Shown: positions 14,085 to 22,544 of the stretch, one piece after another
How positions within the stretch are numbered: position 1 is the stretch's first letter
Layout: each line of letters begins with the position of its first letter
Assembly: GCF_935822925.1 (NCBI RefSeq)
Contig: NZ_CAKXZS010000023.1
Coordinates: forward strand, 434,001 to 498,000
DNA length: 64,000 nt
Direction of reading: 5' to 3'
DNA from: Mesorhizobium ventifaucium
Lineage (GTDB): Bacteria > Pseudomonadota > Alphaproteobacteria > Rhizobiales > Rhizobiaceae
Program-made: the position numbers and the translations under genes
Notes under the pieces: generated by a model
The model's input: only the letters and a program-made list of their open reading frames with translations
What the model was told of the DNA's origin: nothing
The model's database searches: none

Positions 14085-16196
14085 CTACAATTTGACGGCC
14101 ATTTCCCGGCTCCAGAGACGCAGCTTGCGGCAGCCCTCGATAAAACCAGTAATCGCCTTGGGATCATCGAGACCAATCATGCCTTCATCGGCTTCCGGAT
14201 CGACGCCGGCCTTCTGCAGCAGCGGGACGGCGCCCGACGTGAAGCCGATGAATTTGCAATGAGCAAAAGCGTCGGCAACGAAATCGCGCGCGGCGGCCTC
14301 GCCCGTCAGGCGCTCCGCTCCTTTCTCGGAGAGGATCAGCGCTACTGCGTCGAACAGGACCGATGGCCCGCCGTCGATCATGTGCTTTGCAGCGATGAGA
14401 CTTCCATCCGCCGCCTCGACGCCGCCCACCTTGGGCGCTATGACCTCCATCACCGCGCCTTCCTTCTCGATCGCTGCCTTGAGGTTCTTCAGCAGCGCTG
14501 CATCGGCGCCGGGACTGACAAGCACACCGACCTTGCGGCCAGCAAAACTGTCAGGCCCGTTCCGGATGATGCTGAGCGCCGGCGATGGTTCGAGATCGTC
14601 CCTCGGCGCGACCGCCGCATCCGCGGGCTTGGGCAATTGCTTCATGCCAAGCTTGTCAGCGACAGTTTCTGCCAAGCCTTCATCAATGTTGAGGAGATGC
14701 GACACCATGCGCTCGCGGATAACCGTTGTCTCGACCTTGGAGAGCTCGAAGGACAGCGCCATGGCGATATGCTTCTGCTCAGGCGCGGTCTGACTGTTGA
14801 AGAACTGTCGCGCCTGGCTGTAGTGGTCGGCGAAGCTCTCTGCGCGCAGACGGACTTTCTGGCCTTCCTCCGCCTCGGCGAACGACCGGAAACCGTGCTG
14901 GGGCGATTCCCGCGGGCCTTCGCCGAATGAATTCGGCTGGTAGTTCACGCGGCCGACCGGATTGCGCATTGCCATGTGGCCATCCTGCTGGAAGTGGTGG
15001 AACGGGCATTTTGGTGCGTTGATCGGGATATGGGTGAAGTTGGGGCTGCCGAGACGCTTCAGTTGCGTGTCCAGGTAGGAGAAGTTTCGACCCTGCAGCA
15101 GGGGATCGTTGGAAAAGTCGACGCCGGGCGGTACGTTCTGCGTCATGAACGCGACCTGCTCGGTCTCGGCGAAGAAATTGTCGGGCATACGATCGAGCAC
15201 CAAGCGGCCGACCGGGACGGGCGCGAGGATTTCTTCCGGAATGATCTTGGTCGGATCCAGAACGTCGAAGTCAAAACTGTCCGCGAAGTCCTGATCGAAG
15301 AGCTGGAGGTTGAGCTCCCATTCCGGGAAATCACCAGACTGGATGGCATTCCAGAGGTCGCGTCGATGAAAATCGGGGTCAGCGCCGTTGATCTTCACCG
15401 CTTCGTTCCAAACGACCGACTGCATGCCGAGCTTCGGCTTCCAGATGAATTTGACGAAGGTGGATTCGTCCTTCGCATTGACCAGCCGGAACGTGTGAAC
15501 ACCGAATCCCTGCATGAACCGGAAGGACCGAGGTATCGCCCGATCCGACATGACCCACATAATCATGTGCATCGATTCGGGCGTCAGGCTGATGAAGTCC
15601 CAGAAATTGTCGTGTGCCGATTGCGCCTGCGGGAAGGCACGATCAGGCTCAGGCTTCACTGAATGAATGACGTCGGGAAACTTGATTGCGTCCTGAATAA
15701 AGAAAACCGGGATGTTGTTGCCGACGAGATCCCAATTGCCTTCGTTGGTGTAGAATTTGACGGCGAACCCACGCACGTCCCGCGCCAGGTCGAACGAGCC
15801 TTTCGAACCGGCCACCGTGGAGAACCGCACGAAGGCCGGCGTCTTCTCGCCGGCACGCTGGAAGATATCCGCGCGGGTGTAAGCCGCTAGCGATTCATAG
15901 GTCTCGAAGAAGCCGTGCGCGCCATAGCCGCGTGCATGCACGACGCGCTCGGGAATGCGCTCGTGATCGAAATGAAAAATCTTCTCACGGAAGTGGAAGT
16001 CTTCGATTAGTGACGGTCCGCGCTGGCCAATCTTTAAAGTATTCTGGTCATCGGCCACTGGGCCGCCTTGGGCGGTCGTCAGGATCTCGCTGTCACGTTC
16101 GGCGATCTGGTGAAGCTCGCCTCCGTTCCCCCGCACGAGCTTTTGATCATGGATCGTCGCGGGCTTGCCCGACGACTGTCTGGTTATCTTGGCCAT
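14085..16196 (-). CDS. katE: Large-subunit monofunctional catalase (HPII/KatE type)
   Basis: 703 aa, decomposing hydrogen peroxide in the cytoplasm. Length far above 500 aa and the C-terminal flavodoxin/DJ-1-like domain (about 560-700, starting GRKVGVLVSPGADAALLKNL) mark the clade 2 HPII type. Distal His87 is in RVVHARGYGAHG, the active-site Asn near 160 in GNWDLVGNN, and the proximal haem-ligand Tyr in RNFSYLDTQLKRLG. ATG 16196 is preceded by AAGGAA. A GGAAC-N17-CATT element 45 bp upstream resembles an EcfG promoter, consistent with general-stress induction known for katE-type enzymes. The DUF6894 gene follows closely on the same strand. Confidence 0.96.
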   Translation of the reverse strand: MAKITRQSSGKPATIHDQKLVRGNGGELHQIAERDSEILTTAQGGPVADDQNTLKIGQRGPSLIEDFHFREKIFHFDHERIPERVVHARGYGAHGFFETYESLAAYTRADIFQRAGEKTPAFVRFSTVAGSKGSFDLARDVRGFAVKFYTNEGNWDLVGNNIPVFFIQDAIKFPDVIHSVKPEPDRAFPQAQSAHDNFWDFISLTPESMHMIMWVMSDRAIPRSFRFMQGFGVHTFRLVNAKDESTFVKFIWKPKLGMQSVVWNEAVKINGADPDFHRRDLWNAIQSGDFPEWELNLQLFDQDFADSFDFDVLDPTKIIPEEILAPVPVGRLVLDRMPDNFFAETEQVAFMTQNVPPGVDFSNDPLLQGRNFSYLDTQLKRLGSPNFTHIPINAPKCPFHHFQQDGHMAMRNPVGRVNYQPNSFGEGPRESPQHGFRSFAEAEEGQKVRLRAESFADHYSQARQFFNSQTAPEQKHIAMALSFELSKVETTVIRERMVSHLLNIDEGLAETVADKLGMKQLPKPADAAVAPRDDLEPSPALSIIRNGPDSFAGRKVGVLVSPGADAALLKNLKAAIEKEGAVMEVIAPKVGGVEAADGSLIAAKHMIDGGPSVLFDAVALILSEKGAERLTGEAAARDFVADAFAHCKFIGFTSGAVPLLQKAGVDPEADEGMIGLDDPKAITGFIEGCRKLRLWSREMAVKL

Positions 16197-16240
16197 GCTT
16201 GAATTCCTTGAAAAGGAGGGGGCGGCTTCAGGTCTCCCTC

Positions 16241-16266
16241 AATGCTGGGATACCCATTTAAGTTCC
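16241..16266 (-). promoter_or_regulatory. Near-match EcfG-type promoter of katE, GGAAC-N17-CATT
   Basis: The -35 is exact and the -10 differs by one base. Predicted start near 16234 would leave a leader of about 38 nt carrying the ribosome site. Single-mismatch sites are common by chance; the stress role of katE makes this one credible. Confidence 0.5.
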
Positions 16267-16404
16267 TGGTGGTGGGTGTCACGTGCCCGCATTTCGAAGA
16301 ATAGCACTCGGCTGCCTGAACAGTGGACCGGGTCGGGCCGGCGAGTTCTTGGTCGGAACTGAACCAAGACGACGTTCTCTTGCGCCAACCAGAGGAAAGC
16401 CTTC

Positions 16405-17437
16405 GTGAGCTCGGCCGCCGATATTCTGCCCAATCCAGACAAAAACCGGCTCCCCGCACACAAGCGATTGCGACGAGCCGAAACGTTCAAGCAACTCGGC
16501 CCGGGGCTTATCACGGGCGCAGCAGACGATGATCCGAGCGGTATTGCGACCTATTTCCAAGCAGGCGCCTAGTTCGGCTACAACATGCTGTGGACGATGG
16601 TCCTGACCTACCCGCTGATGAGCGTTGGTCAGCGGGGAAATCGGGCGTGTCACCGGATGCGGCCTCGCCAAAAACCTCGGCGACATACTGCCTAGATGGA
16701 CGGTGCTGACACTGGTCGCTCTGCTTTTCGTGGCTAACACGATCAATATCGGCGCCAACCTCGCTGCGATGGGAGCAGCCGCACAATTATCCACCGGCAC
16801 GCCGGCGTTGCCGTTCACGATCGGCTTTGCCGCGATCTCCGTCACATTGCAGATGTTTGTCTCTTACGCGCCTACGCTCGATACCTAAAATGGCTGACAC
16901 TTGTGCTGCTTGCCTATGTGGCAGTCCTTTTGGTCGCAGATGTCGACCCTTGGCTCGCTGCGGCCAAGGGTCTGGTGATACCTTCGTTTCCGCTCAACGG
17001 AGATAGTTTCACCGTCATCGTAGCGATCCTGGGAACGACGATCAGTCCTTATCTTCTGTTTTGGCAAAGCTCCCAGGAAGTCGAGGAAATTGAACAAGGC
17101 CCGCAAGCCAAAGCGCTGGTCAGGGCACCGGATGGGGCGAAACGTGAAATCCGGCGCATCCGACTGGATACGTTCGTCGGCATGACTGTTTCCAATGTGG
17201 TCGCGCTTGCCATCATGACGAGCACAGCAGCAACCCTTCATGCAGCGGAAAGATCGAGATCGCGAGCGCCCCCGACTTTGCCGAGGCACTGCGCCCGCTT
17301 ACAGGCGAGTTCGCGTTCTTCATCTTCAGCCTTGGTATCATCGGAACCGGTTTATTGTCGCTTCCCGTTCTCGCCGGTTCCGCAGCCTAAGCATTTGGGG
17401 AGGCCCGCCGGCTGCGTCGCGTCTAGCAACCGGCGGT
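16405..17437 (+). pseudogene. Wrecked Nramp-family divalent metal transporter
   Basis: From GTG 16405 (AGAGGAAAG upstream) the frame reads PGLITGAADDDPSGIATYFQ, the first-helix signature of Nramp (MntH-like) transporters. TAG at 16570 replaces a Gln codon; the frame shifts near 16623, again near 16868 (SYA then RYLKWLTLVLLAYVAVLLV) and near 17243 (then IEIASAPDFAEALRPLTGEF). It reaches SLPVLAGSAA, then TAA where a Tyr is usual, and RRLRRV followed by TAG. The last third of a normal transporter (about 420 aa) is missing. At least three frameshifts and two stops make this a true pseudogene, not a sequencing slip. Confidence 0.88.
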
Positions 17438-17541
17438 TGGCACCTTTAGGCACGGCGGGCTTTCGGTTGGCTAGTGTATGGCGCCACCTTCCCGTATAAG
17501 CGTAAAAAGTAGAGCGCCGCACGTGCGTCGCAGCCGCCCGA

Positions 17542-17793
17542 TCAGGATGCTTCCTGCACTTCCTCGACTTGTGGCGTCACGGGTGCAGAATTAACGACGT
17601 AGGTGTTCGAGGTCAGGTCGCTCGTAGATCGAATGATGATGCCGTCGTCTCTTAATCGGGCAAAGGTCGCCCTTGCGATACGCAGGGGCTTGCCTTTGGC
17701 ATCTGCGGCGGTGACTTTGTTCGACCAGGGAACGTGAGTGATGGTGTCAACGCGCTTGAGAAAGCGCTTTTCCTTCTCAGTCAACTCGATCAC
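17542..17793 (-). CDS. Small protein of 83 aa, wHTH-like, behind an exact EcfG promoter
   Basis: I chose GTG 17793 because GGAGG stands 7 nt upstream; a longer frame to 17877 would cross the promoter. The product starts MIELTEKEKRFLKRVDTITH, continues VPWSNKVTAADAKGKPLRIA and RATFARLRDDGIIIRSTSD, and ends in an acidic tail. The helix-rich middle with ARATFARLRDDGII looks like a small winged-helix or nucleic-acid-binding fold, but no family is recognised. The exact GGAAC-N16-CGTT promoter at 17859-17835 implies general-stress control. It stands alone after the Nramp pseudogene. Confidence 0.65.
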   Translation of the reverse strand: MIELTEKEKRFLKRVDTITHVPWSNKVTAADAKGKPLRIARATFARLRDDGIIIRSTSDLTSNTYVVNSAPVTPQVEEVQEAS

Positions 17794-17834
17794 GCCCGTT
17801 CCTCCATACCATTTTGCTGCGTTGGTTGGCCGGT

Positions 17835-17859
17835 AACGCCGATGATGCGACTCCGTTCC
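17835..17859 (-). promoter_or_regulatory. EcfG-type general stress promoter, GGAAC-N16-CGTT
   Basis: Exact consensus match, pointing left. Predicted start near 17828 gives a leader of about 35 nt to GTG 17793, with GGAGG inside it. Confidence 0.75.
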
Positions 17860-18143
17860 AAGGATCCACGGCACCAAACCATGGTAGGGACCTAGCGGGT
17901 CCGCCGGGCTTGCTTATCCGCTGAAGCACCCTCCAACGAGGGCGGGGAATTTACCATTTGGCCGCCAGGCACCTCTTCACCTCATGAGCCTCAGCGCCTA
18001 CTGCGGCCGGCAGCGGGAAGCGCAAAGGCGGAAGGTAGCTTAAAGAATTCGCGGGCAGTCCCGGAACCGCCTTCAAGTGATGCATCTGGCACGGCAGAAC
18101 GTCCTGCTGCATAGTCCCTCGATCGGAACCAGGACCCATCGTT

Positions 18144-18320
18144 ATGAACTGGGGTATAGAGGATTTTACGGCTGCGGCCACGTTACTTGCCGCTGCATGG
18201 ATCGGGATCGCGCTGGTTCGACGCAACGTCCATGGCAGAGTACTTCGCCCCATGTTGCTAGTCGGCGTGGTGCTTGTCGTGCTGATGATCTGGGCTCACT
18301 TGGCCGTGGGAATCGTCTGA
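18144..18320 (+). CDS. Small inner-membrane protein of 58 aa with two helices
   Basis: ATG 18144 begins MNWGIEDFTAAATLLAAAWI, then GIALVRRNVHGRVLRPM and LLVGVVLVVLMIWAHLAVGI to TGA 18320. Two membrane helices joined by a short basic loop, with 'MNW-x-x-x-DF' at the start and 'W-x-x-x-AVGI' at the end, match a widespread unnamed family of alphaproteobacterial micro-proteins. It is too short for ordinary gene finders' cut-offs. The ribosome site is poor (AGGACC about 7 nt before). Function unknown. Confidence 0.65.
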   Translation: MNWGIEDFTAAATLLAAAWIGIALVRRNVHGRVLRPMLLVGVVLVVLMIWAHLAVGIV

Positions 18321-18419
18321 GCCGCAACCGCCAACGTGGTGCCTCCCGTTAAGGTCGTCGAGCCGGCTCGTGGTTCATCAGGGCTTCGAATAATTGAACC
18401 ATTCCGGAGGAGGGGCCTT

Positions 18420-18707
18420 GTGGCCGCGTTGCAGACATTCTGCATCGGCATCCGAGGCCGCGTCTGGGAATGGCTTCGGCCTAGGGCGCGCGATCAAAAC
18501 CAGAAGGCGGCAAAGAAACCTCGAACTGCCCATGGTGCCGCTCATGGCACTACGGCCATCGGAGGAACCGACGAAATTGCGAGTTCCGGGGAAAGTCTGG
18601 AAGGAGAGTGGCCGGCGCGCCTTAATTGCCGGACAGATGGTCCAGCGCGTTCCTTTCACCGCCCGCGCCGGCCGGTTACGCGCAAGCGCGACATGCATAG
18701 AATCTGA
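18420..18707 (+). CDS. Doubtful hypothetical protein (95 aa)
   Basis: GTG 18420 is preceded by GGAGGAGG with an 8-nt spacer, the only reason to list it. The product begins VAALQTFCIGIRGRVWEWLR and then becomes basic and low in hydrophobic residues, without recognisable motif. Codon use is unconvincing in the second half. It may be a chance frame in a gene-poor interval (18321-18796) in which I see nothing else. Confidence 0.25.
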   Translation: MAALQTFCIGIRGRVWEWLRPRARDQNQKAAKKPRTAHGAAHGTTAIGGTDEIASSGESLEGEWPARLNCRTDGPARSFHRPRRPVTRKRDMHRI

Positions 18708-18796
18708 CGGATCAAATCATGATCATTCTCATCGTGGTGATTATCAAGGGAGATTGATAGGCGACCGGCAGAACCCAAAAATCGAGGCACCGGCAA

Positions 18797-18976
18797 ATGT
18801 CGAAAAAGACCCGGAAGATTGGATCAGCGGAGACGAACCAATTACCCCCCGCACAAGCCTCATATCTGAAAACTTTGGCGGAACAGGCCGACGACCCTGA
18901 CGCCTATGCTGACGGCCTCAGCAAGGCGGAAGCCTCTAAACGCATTGATGCACTCCGGGAGAAGTTAGGCCTGTAG
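18797..18976 (+). CDS. DUF3072-type micro-protein
   Basis: 59 aa from ATG 18797, with GAGGC about 9 nt upstream. After a basic, polar start (MSKKTRKIGSAETNQ) the product reads LPPAQASYLKTLAEQADD and LSKAEASKRIDALREKLGL. The 'M/L-T/P-x-x-Q-A-x-Y-L-x-x-L' and 'L-S-K-A-E-A-S-x-R-I-D-x-L-R' blocks are the family signature of DUF3072, tiny helical proteins widespread in soil alphaproteobacteria and often stress related. Role unknown. It precedes the cardiolipin synthase gene by 178 bp. Confidence 0.75.
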   Translation: MSKKTRKIGSAETNQLPPAQASYLKTLAEQADDPDAYADGLSKAEASKRIDALREKLGL

Positions 18977-19154
18977 TCTGTTCGAAGAACTCGCGCCTGG
19001 CATCGCTATCAACCGCACAGCGGCGAATGCGGCCAAAACTTGGTCAAGAGGTGCCAATATGCGAGACAGCGCTCTTCGCTGTGGGTCTGTTGAGTATCAA
19101 CGCCGGGAATGAGCTGCATTGCGTTCTGCAACCGCTCGCTGGATAGTCCTGGCG

Positions 19155-20615
19155 ATGTTGCAGACCTTAATGACTCATTGGCCCCAGATCCTCGCGATCA
19201 TTTCGGTGGGGATGGCGGCCATCGGCATCGTCCACGCCATAATGACGAAGGAAGACGTCCGCGCCGCCACAGGTTGGGTCGGTGTGATGTTCCTGTCGCC
19301 ATTCCTTGGCGCGATCATCTACGCCGTTGCCGGCATAAACCGGATCCGTCGTGCAACGATCAGCGCCATGCGGCCCCTTTCCAGCGAGGCGGCTTCCGCA
19401 AAACATGAGCGCAACATTGCCGCCGAGGAATTGATTGCCGAGCAGTACGGCCAACGCTTCACCGGCCTGAAGACATTGGGCGACAGAGTGGCCCGACGTG
19501 CCCTGACCGAGGGAAACGCGATTGCGATATTGGAAACAGGTGACGAGGCCTATGCCGCAATGTGCCGAGCGATTGATGGCGCTCAACGCACTGTCCTTCT
19601 CGAGACCTACATCTTCGACAATGACGATGTCGGGCGGCTTTTCGTGGAATCTCTCGCCGGAGCCGTCCAGCGGGGTGTCAGCGTTCGCGTGCTGATCGAT
19701 GCCGTCGGGGCGCGTTACTCCGTCCCCAGCATCCTTGGGCGTCTGCGAGAGGCAGGAATCACAGCAGACCTCTTCAATGGCAACATTGTCATGGGCCTGC
19801 GTCTTCCCTACGCCAACCTCAGAACGCACCGGAAGATCCTGGTCGTCGATGGCACGATTGCGTTCACCGGAGGGATGAACATCCGGAAGGGATTCTCAGC
19901 CGAGTTCGCCGGGTCCTCCAGCGCGAGGGACACGCATTTTCAGGTCACCGGGCCGGTCGTGGCCGACCTTTTTTCGGTTGCCGCCGAAGATTGGCGCTTC
20001 GTGAGCGGCGAGCTTCTGAAAGGCGACACCTGGCAAGTGGCCACGCTTCCCCCGGCTCCCGGTCAACCGATGCTGGCGCGCGCGGTTGCATCCGGGCCGG
20101 ATGCCAGCATCGAAACGAACCACAACTTGCTGATCGGGGCATTTTCCGTCGCCCGCAAATCGATCCGCATCATGTCGCCCTATTTCCTGCCGGATCGGGA
20201 ACTGATCAGCGCGCTGACGACCGCGGCCAGGCGAGGCGTCGAGATCGACATCGTGGTACCGGCGGTGAACAATCTCTTCCTTGTCGACCGGGCGATGACG
20301 GCGCAATTCGATCAGGTCCTGAAGCACTATTGCCGCGTATGGCGCACGGAGGGCTCGTTCGATCATTCGAAGCTGCTGTCGGTCGATGGAGTTTGGGCTT
20401 ATATAGGATCCTCCAATCTTGATGCCCGGTCCCTGCGGCTGAATTTTGAGATTGATATAGAGGTTCTTGATGCAGGCTTTGCCGCGGAGATTGAAGCGCG
20501 GATCGGATCGGCAATCGCCTCCGCCGCGTCCGTAACGATCGAAACCTTGAGAGCCCGGCCGTTCATCGTCCGCCTGTTCGACCGAGTGTTGTGGCTGGGA
20601 TCGCCCTACCTTTAG
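19155..20615 (+). CDS. cls: Cardiolipin synthase (phospholipase D type)
   Basis: Condenses phosphatidylglycerol (or PG and PE) into cardiolipin in the inner membrane; about 486 aa. Two N-terminal helices (QILAIISVGMAAIGIVHAI and GWVGVMFLSPFLGAIIYAVA) form the membrane anchor. Two HKD motifs are complete: HRKILVVDGTIAFTGGMN and HSKLLSVDGVWAYIGSSN. The start is uncertain: ATG 19155, ATG 19170 or TTG 19119, none with a good ribosome site. It is followed 154 bp later by an EEP-family gene; the same pairing (clsB with ybhP) exists in enterobacteria, hinting at a joint role in membrane lipid metabolism. Confidence 0.92.
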   Translation: MLQTLMTHWPQILAIISVGMAAIGIVHAIMTKEDVRAATGWVGVMFLSPFLGAIIYAVAGINRIRRATISAMRPLSSEAASAKHERNIAAEELIAEQYGQRFTGLKTLGDRVARRALTEGNAIAILETGDEAYAAMCRAIDGAQRTVLLETYIFDNDDVGRLFVESLAGAVQRGVSVRVLIDAVGARYSVPSILGRLREAGITADLFNGNIVMGLRLPYANLRTHRKILVVDGTIAFTGGMNIRKGFSAEFAGSSSARDTHFQVTGPVVADLFSVAAEDWRFVSGELLKGDTWQVATLPPAPGQPMLARAVASGPDASIETNHNLLIGAFSVARKSIRIMSPYFLPDRELISALTTAARRGVEIDIVVPAVNNLFLVDRAMTAQFDQVLKHYCRVWRTEGSFDHSKLLSVDGVWAYIGSSNLDARSLRLNFEIDIEVLDAGFAAEIEARIGSAIASAASVTIETLRARPFIVRLFDRVLWLGSPYL

Positions 20616-20769
20616 AGGCTTTCTCGTTCTGCCGGGGGGAATTCGGGTGACGCAGCCATCGCTTCTTTTAAGCGCCGCATCTCGTCAGGGCAGGGAAGCA
20701 GCGATTGCAGATCCTATCTGAGTGAGACAAAGCTTAGTCTTGAAGGTAGTGAGGACGAGCAGCAGACTC

Positions 20770-21570
20770 ATGCAAAGAACTGGACATAGCTTTCCTGCAA
20801 GTGTGCTCAAATCCATTCGCGACAGAAAAAAGCCGAAGGCGAAGGCTGCGCCGTCCGAAGGGACACGCCCCGCGGGGACTCTGGTCGCATCTTACAACGT
20901 TCACAAATGCGTGGGCGTCGACAGAAAGTTCGATCCCGAACGAATCGGTCGCGTCATCCGGGAAATCGCCCCGGATGTCATTGCGTTGCAGGAAGCGGAC
21001 AATCGCTTTGGAGATCGTGCCGGCCTTCTGGATCTGCTGCGTCTCGAATTGGAAACGGGCCTGGTGCCGGTGCCGGTGTCCGGAAACGGCAAAGGGCACG
21101 GCTGGCACGGCAACGTTCTGCTTTTCAAACGGGGCATCGTTCGCAATGTCCATCAGATAAAGCTCCCGGGGCTGGAGCCGCGCGGAGCCCTGGTTGCCGA
21201 AATCGATCTGGACGAGAAACGAACTCTGCGCATTATCGCAGCCCATCTCGGCTTGCTACGCCGATCGCGCTCCGAACAGGCCCGTGTCGTGCTCGAAATC
21301 ATGAACAGACCGGACGAAAAACCAACACTGCTGCTCGGCGATTTGAACGAATGGCGACTTGGAAACCGTTCCGCGCTGAATACGTTGCACACGACTTTCG
21401 GTCCCGCGCCGCCGGCGGTCCCCACCTTTCCATCGCGTCTGCCGCTGCTGTCGCTCGACCGGATCATGGCAAATCGACACGGAATGATCTCAACCGTCGA
21501 AGCCCATGACACGCCGCTTTCGCGGGTCGCCTCCGATCATCTACCGCTTACAGGATTCGTTCGCCTATGA
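20770..21570 (+). CDS. Endonuclease/exonuclease/phosphatase (EEP) family hydrolase
   Basis: 266 aa from ATG 20770; GTG 20722 would add 16 residues. The metal-dependent hydrolase motifs appear in order: ASYNVHKC, ALQEAD (metal-binding Glu), HLGLLRRSR (His), LLGDLNEWRLG (Asp and Asn), and the terminal SDHLPL with the catalytic His. The family includes DNases, sphingomyelinases and inositol phosphatases, so the substrate is open. Its position right after cls mirrors the E. coli clsB-ybhP pair, favouring a phospholipid-derived substrate (inference). No export signal is visible. Its 3' end overlaps the convergent coiled-coil gene by 23 bp. Confidence 0.85.
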   Translation: MQRTGHSFPASVLKSIRDRKKPKAKAAPSEGTRPAGTLVASYNVHKCVGVDRKFDPERIGRVIREIAPDVIALQEADNRFGDRAGLLDLLRLELETGLVPVPVSGNGKGHGWHGNVLLFKRGIVRNVHQIKLPGLEPRGALVAEIDLDEKRTLRIIAAHLGLLRRSRSEQARVVLEIMNRPDEKPTLLLGDLNEWRLGNRSALNTLHTTFGPAPPAVPTFPSRLPLLSLDRIMANRHGMISTVEAHDTPLSRVASDHLPLTGFVRL

Positions 21571-21886
21571 TGTAGCTGCCCAGCCCCATGGAAGGAGATC
21601 GGTTCAAAGGGAAGCTCTTGTCTAGACTAAGACTAGCGGAGCGGGCGCGGCCCAGCGGCCAGCTCAGCCCACGTTGTCGGTGCTGTTCGGATCGATCTTC
21701 CTTCGTCAGTCGCTCTCTGGCATCGATCACACGCCTTTGCTCGGCCCTTATTCTGCCGCACAACGCGAGATTAACGGCGACGCCACCGTCCTCGTCCAGC
21801 AACTCATTCGCGCGCTTCAGAGAGTTCTCGGCTCGTTTTACTCCCTGTCTGGCCTTGGCCACTTCGAGGCGATTAATTTCAAGCAT
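21548..21886 (-). CDS. Small coiled-coil protein (112 aa), paralogue of 11921-12148
   Basis: ATG 21886, weak ribosome site (GCGGGAA). The first 70 residues are helical and charged (LEVAKARQGVKRAENSLKRA, then RIRAEQRRVIDARERLTKED), matching the paralogue at 11921-12148 in the pattern E-V-A-x-A-R-Q and A-L-x-x-R-I-R. The C-terminal 40 residues look like read-through into non-coding DNA and overlap the end of the EEP gene on the other strand, so the original stop may have been lost. A near-match EcfG promoter (GGAAC-N16-GGTT) lies 43 bp upstream. Function unknown. Confidence 0.5.
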   Translation of the reverse strand: MLEINRLEVAKARQGVKRAENSLKRANELLDEDGGVAVNLALCGRIRAEQRRVIDARERLTKEDRSEQHRQRGLSWPLGRARSASLSLDKSFPLNRSPSMGLGSYIIGERIL

Positions 21887-21928
21887 TTTCCCGCGTCTTG
21901 TCCGGTTGCGGTCCCTTCAATAGTAGTT

Positions 21929-21953
21929 AACCGGCGTCGATCCCGATTGTTCC
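21929..21953 (-). promoter_or_regulatory. Near-match EcfG-type promoter, GGAAC-N16-GGTT
   Basis: The -35 element is exact and the -10 one base off. It faces the coiled-coil gene at 21886. Weak alone. Confidence 0.3.
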
Positions 21954-22036
21954 GGCCGCGCCCGTGGCTATTTCCCGCTTATAAAAGAGTAGGGGATTGC
22001 CGCGCGAGAACGTTGCGCGCGTTCGACACCTGCCAT

Positions 22037-22126
22037 TGGCGGAGGGAGTGGGATTCGAACCCACGGTGGGCTTGCACCCACGCCGGTTTTCAAGACCGGT
22101 GCCTTAAACCGCTCGGCCATCCCTCC
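22037..22126 (-). tRNA. tRNA-Ser(UGA)
   Basis: Complete 90-nt tRNA including the encoded CCA. Acceptor GGAGGGA pairs with TCCCTCC; the anticodon stem CCGGT/ACCGG encloses loop CTTGAAA with anticodon TGA; a long variable arm (GTGGG...CCCAC) marks a class II tRNA; the T-arm is GTGGG-TTCGAAT-CCCAC. Confidence 0.97.
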
Positions 22127-22544
22127 ATCGTGATTTTTCAACCACTTGGATGCTCGTCCTGATCTCATCGCGTACCTGTGGGCACGGCTGCGCTGCGCGG
22201 ACAGATCGTTCGCGCTTCATTGCTCTAGTGCGCCCAACGAAGTCCTGTCAACCGGCTGTTGCCCGGTTCCTGCCAAGGGCAGGGCACGGGCGCTTGACGG
22301 CGGGGCTTGAGCAGGACGAGCAGCGCTGCGCCGAAGGTCGAAACGCCGTGATTTCTCACAGCGATCGCCGGGACGGCTTGTGCCACAATCTCGCCCGGTT
22401 CCGACCATAATCGGTTAATACGGTGATAAACAATTCCTGTGCACAAGGGATTGCGAATCAAGGTGGCGCTGGCATTGTCGGGTAGGTTTTGGCCCGGCCG
22501 ACGGTCAAGTTGCGGCGCCTTTGTTGAGAGGGGACAATCGAAAA
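22127..22544. other. Non-coding interval between tRNA-Ser and rlpA
   Basis: About 420 bp. I see no gene; the AT-richer stretch around 22405-22440 is a plausible rlpA promoter zone but I cannot define elements. Confidence 0.4.

Noticed and set aside
18321..18796. Several overlapping frames of 90-170 codons
   Set aside because: Except for the GTG 18420 frame, listed with low confidence, none has a ribosome site or protein-like composition.
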